From positions 496,001 to 560,000 of the forward strand of contig JAMZAV010000306.1 in assembly GCA_024449915.1 (NCBI GenBank): DNA of 64,000 nt, in the 5' to 3' direction. Origin of the DNA: Sweltsa coloradensis (Eukaryota; Arthropoda; Insecta; Plecoptera; Chloroperlidae). The position numbers and the translations under genes were made by a program. Every line of letters begins with the position of its first letter. The first letter of the stretch is position 1. Shown one piece after another: positions 62,701 to 64,000 of this stretch. A model generated the notes under the pieces. The model did not search any database. It worked only from the letters and a program-made list of their open reading frames with translations, and was not told the origin of the DNA.

Positions 62701-64000
62701 CCCTTTTAGATTCCCCGTGAATTTCAAAAGATCGTAATTATTGTATTCACTTACTTTAATATTGCCAATACCTGCTAAAAGTGATCAGTTTAACTCAATT
62801 TATGTAGGCCTACTAATGGGCACCAATATTGACAATTAGTCACTAATTCATCGTCTTGTCATGTACCAAACATATTGCCTTATTTTTCCTGCTACTTCAT
62901 TCAAATTAGATTTTTTTGTATTAAACTTCCCCCACATTTCACTTAATCAAATATTCCATACTTCAAAGTATTAAGGACCATTCTCTGTACTATTTCATCA
63001 TTTTATGGCGAGAGTTCTTTTAAATTACTGCCTTTACTTCCAATATAGCGAACTTTAACACTTAGGTCCGGGACTCACAGTCAGAGGCTGAAGAATGGAT
63101 GCCGCCAGAGCTCACGTACTTCTGGAGTGGATATTCAAAGTAGCTTTTATTGTTTCCATCAAGATCTGCTCCGCCATTTTCTTTAGAACCTTCCTTGTCT
63201 TTGCCAGCCCTAAAAGAATAAAAACAGTATATTCTTGAAACTATATTGTGTAATTGATTCGCTGAATACTTAGCAAATAGAAAAGTCGTTTTAGGAATAA
63301 TTACACAATTAATATGAATGTAAAGGTGTTTTAAAATAGTCATATTGTTGTAAAATATATTATAATCCTGCTATCGGTGCTTTTCAATATTGAGGGAGAT
63401 TATAAATAATAATTGATTATCTTTTATGATTCGGCCAGTTGAAAAGGATTGATGAATAAATGCCCGCAAGGAGAATGTTTTGGAGACAGCAAAAATGTGT
63501 ATTGTGGAGTGTTTAGTACATAATATTATGGGCAATATGTGACAAAGGAGTTTTGAATCATTATAAATTTATTTAAATGGTAACAAAGTAAAAATTCATT
63601 TAAAGTTTATTGCAAGAGAACATGAATTGCACAGTATATGTTCGGATGGAGTTTTCTGGAGACAATTAATTATTGTCATTGAGGATAAACCTTCCAGGAT
63701 ATTTTAGTTTGAAAGAGGATTTGTGCGAATTTTTAAAGTAACTTTCAAATTCACACTCAGTAGAGTGGAAAACAAATATTGTCTTAAAACTAAATGCCAG
63801 TATTTTATAGAGCTTAATGAGCTTTCGACACCCTGCGCAATACAACTCACTTCATAAACACTTCCTCCATGGTCGTAAGAGAGACCCCGTAGCTGAGGAT
63901 ATTGAGTCGTGTTTTGTTATCTTCGAGGTCTCCAAACATCTGTTCGAAGATCGGACTGAGATCATCTCGCAGTAGGTACGACAGCTCGGTGCCGATATTC
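47730..64000 (-). CDS. ABCA3-like: ABCA3-type phospholipid transporter, gene B (3' 15 exons; 5' half beyond window)
   Basis: Tandem paralogue of gene A. Exons 5' to 3', numbered by homology 12-26: 63851->64000, 63079-63209, 62246-62478, 61635-61781, 60836-61069, 60142-60387, 59610-59766, 58746-58955, 57370-57570, 56252-56556, 55673-55846, 50004-50188, 49270-49478, 48306-48457, 47730-47777. The visible part covers the region after NBD1, membrane domain 2 with its loop, and NBD2: Walker [11 protein letters not shown]-loop YCPQFDAL, signature YSGGNKRKL, Walker [11 protein letters not shown]. It ends [15 protein letters not shown] then TGA. Exons 13-26 plus the incoming phase add up to a multiple of three with no internal stop, so this copy looks functional. 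The donor after exon 21 is GC instead of GT. Intron 22 (about 4.2 kb... actually 50,189-55,672) contains a CAP gene on the other strand, and intron 19 contains a Penelope-like fragment. Confidence 0.9.
49999..50003 (-). other. Donor of NBD2 signature exon (gene B exon 23)
   Basis: CCCACAG is followed by GTGAGG on the gene strand. In gene A the same exon ends GCACAG with GTGAGG, showing that both copies keep the phase-2 junction at this site. Confidence 0.5.
50195..51990. other. Intron of gene B upstream of the CAP gene
   Basis: Unique-looking DNA with a TTGATTGATTG run near 50,310-50,335 (SINE-tail-like) and poly-T tracts at 51,631-51,665. No exon of either gene is visible. Confidence 0.45.
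52096..54614 (+). CDS. CAP/SCP-domain secreted protein (venom allergen 5-like)
   Basis: Two coding blocks. The first (52,096 to about 52,296) has a good start context (TTACCATGG), a hydrophobic signal peptide ([18 protein letters not shown]) and the Cys-rich start [14 protein letters not shown] seen in arthropod antigen-5 proteins. The second (54,084-54,614) carries the CAP domain: [34 protein letters not shown]1 [11 protein letters not shown] and CAP2 [10 protein letters not shown], then a Cys-rich end. With CCT|GTGATT as donor and GAAG|GAG as acceptor the blocks join in phase 0 into 243 residues, normal for the family. The 1.77 kb between them is a repeat element (52,312-54,080). Both splice sites are weak, so the gene could also be disrupted. 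It lies antisense in gene B's intron 22. Members are secreted; the role here is unknown, and the name does not imply venom. Confidence 0.8.
52715..52786 (+). repeat. tRNA-like sequence (Leu/Ser-type head), probably SINE-derived
   Basis: GGCCGAGTGGTTAGAGCGCT is an A-box and GCCGGTTCAATTCCCGCC a B-box with a pairing T-arm. The acceptor stem does not close well and there is no proper variable arm, so a live tRNA gene is unlikely. Confidence 0.5.
53474..53712 (+). repeat. Short repeat with long (ATTT)n tail, copy 2
   Basis: The same module as at 44,174 (GCGTCGGGGCCTACAGGGTT), followed by about 140 bases of ATTT repeats (53,568-53,710). Confidence 0.75.
54898..54903 (+). terminator. Polyadenylation signal of the CAP gene
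   Basis: AATAAA about 285 bases after the stop; a second one lies at 54,957-54,962. Confidence 0.5.
55241..55402. repeat. Small inverted-repeat element (MITE-like)
   Basis: A perfect 15-bp inverted repeat (AGGTTTGTTCGTTCG at 55,241 and its complement ending at 55,402). The interior contains further inverted pieces (GTGTTAACAC-like and GCGAACGAAC). No clear target duplication. Confidence 0.6.
56252..56556 (-). CDS. ABCA3-like: ABCA gene B exon 21 (NBD2 Walker A) with GC donor
   Basis: The exon encodes an acidic linker and the first part of NBD2, with GVNGAGKTT. It ends ...AAAGAG followed by GCAAGT at 56,251-56,246 on the gene strand. The phase matches gene A, where the same junction reads AAACAG followed by GTAATT (exon end 15,779). 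AG|GCAAGT is the typical form of a GC-AG intron, so this is probably spliced normally. Confidence 0.8.
57776..58560 (-). mobile_element. Penelope-like retroelement fragment with GIY-YIG domain
   Basis: On the - strand 58,063-58,533 encodes about 150 residues with [14 protein letters not shown] and the GIY-YIG-type endonuclease core [19 protein letters not shown], followed by EHRKN. This pairing is typical of the C-terminal end of Penelope-like elements. The reverse transcriptase is missing. A terminal-type sequence (CTGAAGACGGAATAAG ... CCGAAACGTTG on that strand) lies at 57,776-57,817. The fragment sits in intron 19 of gene B, in the same orientation as the gene. Confidence 0.75.
60588..60728 (-). 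repeat. Single-arm copy of the fold-back tRNA-like family
   Basis: It matches the left arm of the element at 8,461 (AATCAATCCA, CATCTCAGCGGGGTA, GCTTTACCCCTAAGCT, CATAACATCTGGA). Located in intron 16 of gene B. Confidence 0.75.
62148..62225. mobile_element. TTAA-flanked MITE (piggyBac-like), short copy
   Basis: TTAA at 62,144 and 62,226 flanks 78 bases with inverted ends (CCTCAGACCCACCG and CGGTGGGTCTGAGG). It is related to the 143-bp element at 28,714 but lies in a different intron (between exons 14 and 15 of gene B), so it is an independent insertion. Confidence 0.82.

Overview
This looks like nuclear DNA of an invertebrate animal, most likely an arthropod and possibly a crustacean. That is an inference from three things: intron-rich genes with GT-AG splicing, an insect/crustacean-type 'venom allergen 5-like' CAP gene, and many short interspersed repeats. 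Nothing is bacterial. The species cannot be named from the sequence.

Layout. (1) 1-2,230 is a satellite-like block: a ~90-bp unit in direct and inverted orientation, 13-bp GC-rich and CACATAACGA-type tandem repeats, and a ~786-bp direct duplication. (2) 3,076-4,955, + strand, holds three unrelated housekeeping reading frames packed head to tail: the terminal exon of a METTL23-type methyltransferase, a SLIRP-like RRM protein and ACBD6 (acyl-CoA-binding plus ankyrin). The only polyadenylation hexamer seen lies after the third. (3) 5,281-7,640 holds decayed tandem copies of the ACBD6 tail, one carrying a giant palindromic MITE. (4) 9,869-32,905, - strand, is a complete 26-exon ABCA3-type lipid transporter (gene A), with a single-base frameshift in exon 19. 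(5) 32,906-47,729 is intergenic and filled with MITEs, a hAT-type element with an 8-bp target duplication, tRNA- and 5S-rRNA-derived SINEs and tandem duplications. (6) 47,730 to the window end, - strand, is a second ABCA3-type gene (gene B). It has the same exon plan, is intact in the visible part (15 exons), and lacks its 5' half because the window ends. A CAP/SCP gene lies on the opposite strand inside gene B's largest intron. Its two coding blocks are separated by a 1.77-kb element with perfect 21-bp terminal inverted repeats whose ends almost coincide with the exon ends.

How it fits together. Genes A and B are a tandem duplication: exon lengths and phases match nearly one to one. Added up, gene A's exon lengths leave one base too many (5,146 = 3n+1). 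Removing the extra base in exon 19 gives 1,714 residues, very close to the usual ABCA3 length. A deletion-riddled second copy of exon 17 and its flank at 20.6-21.1 kb suggests poorly corrected assembly in this neighbourhood, so the frameshift may be technical. All exon boundaries were placed by eye from splice signals, reading frame and A/B comparison.
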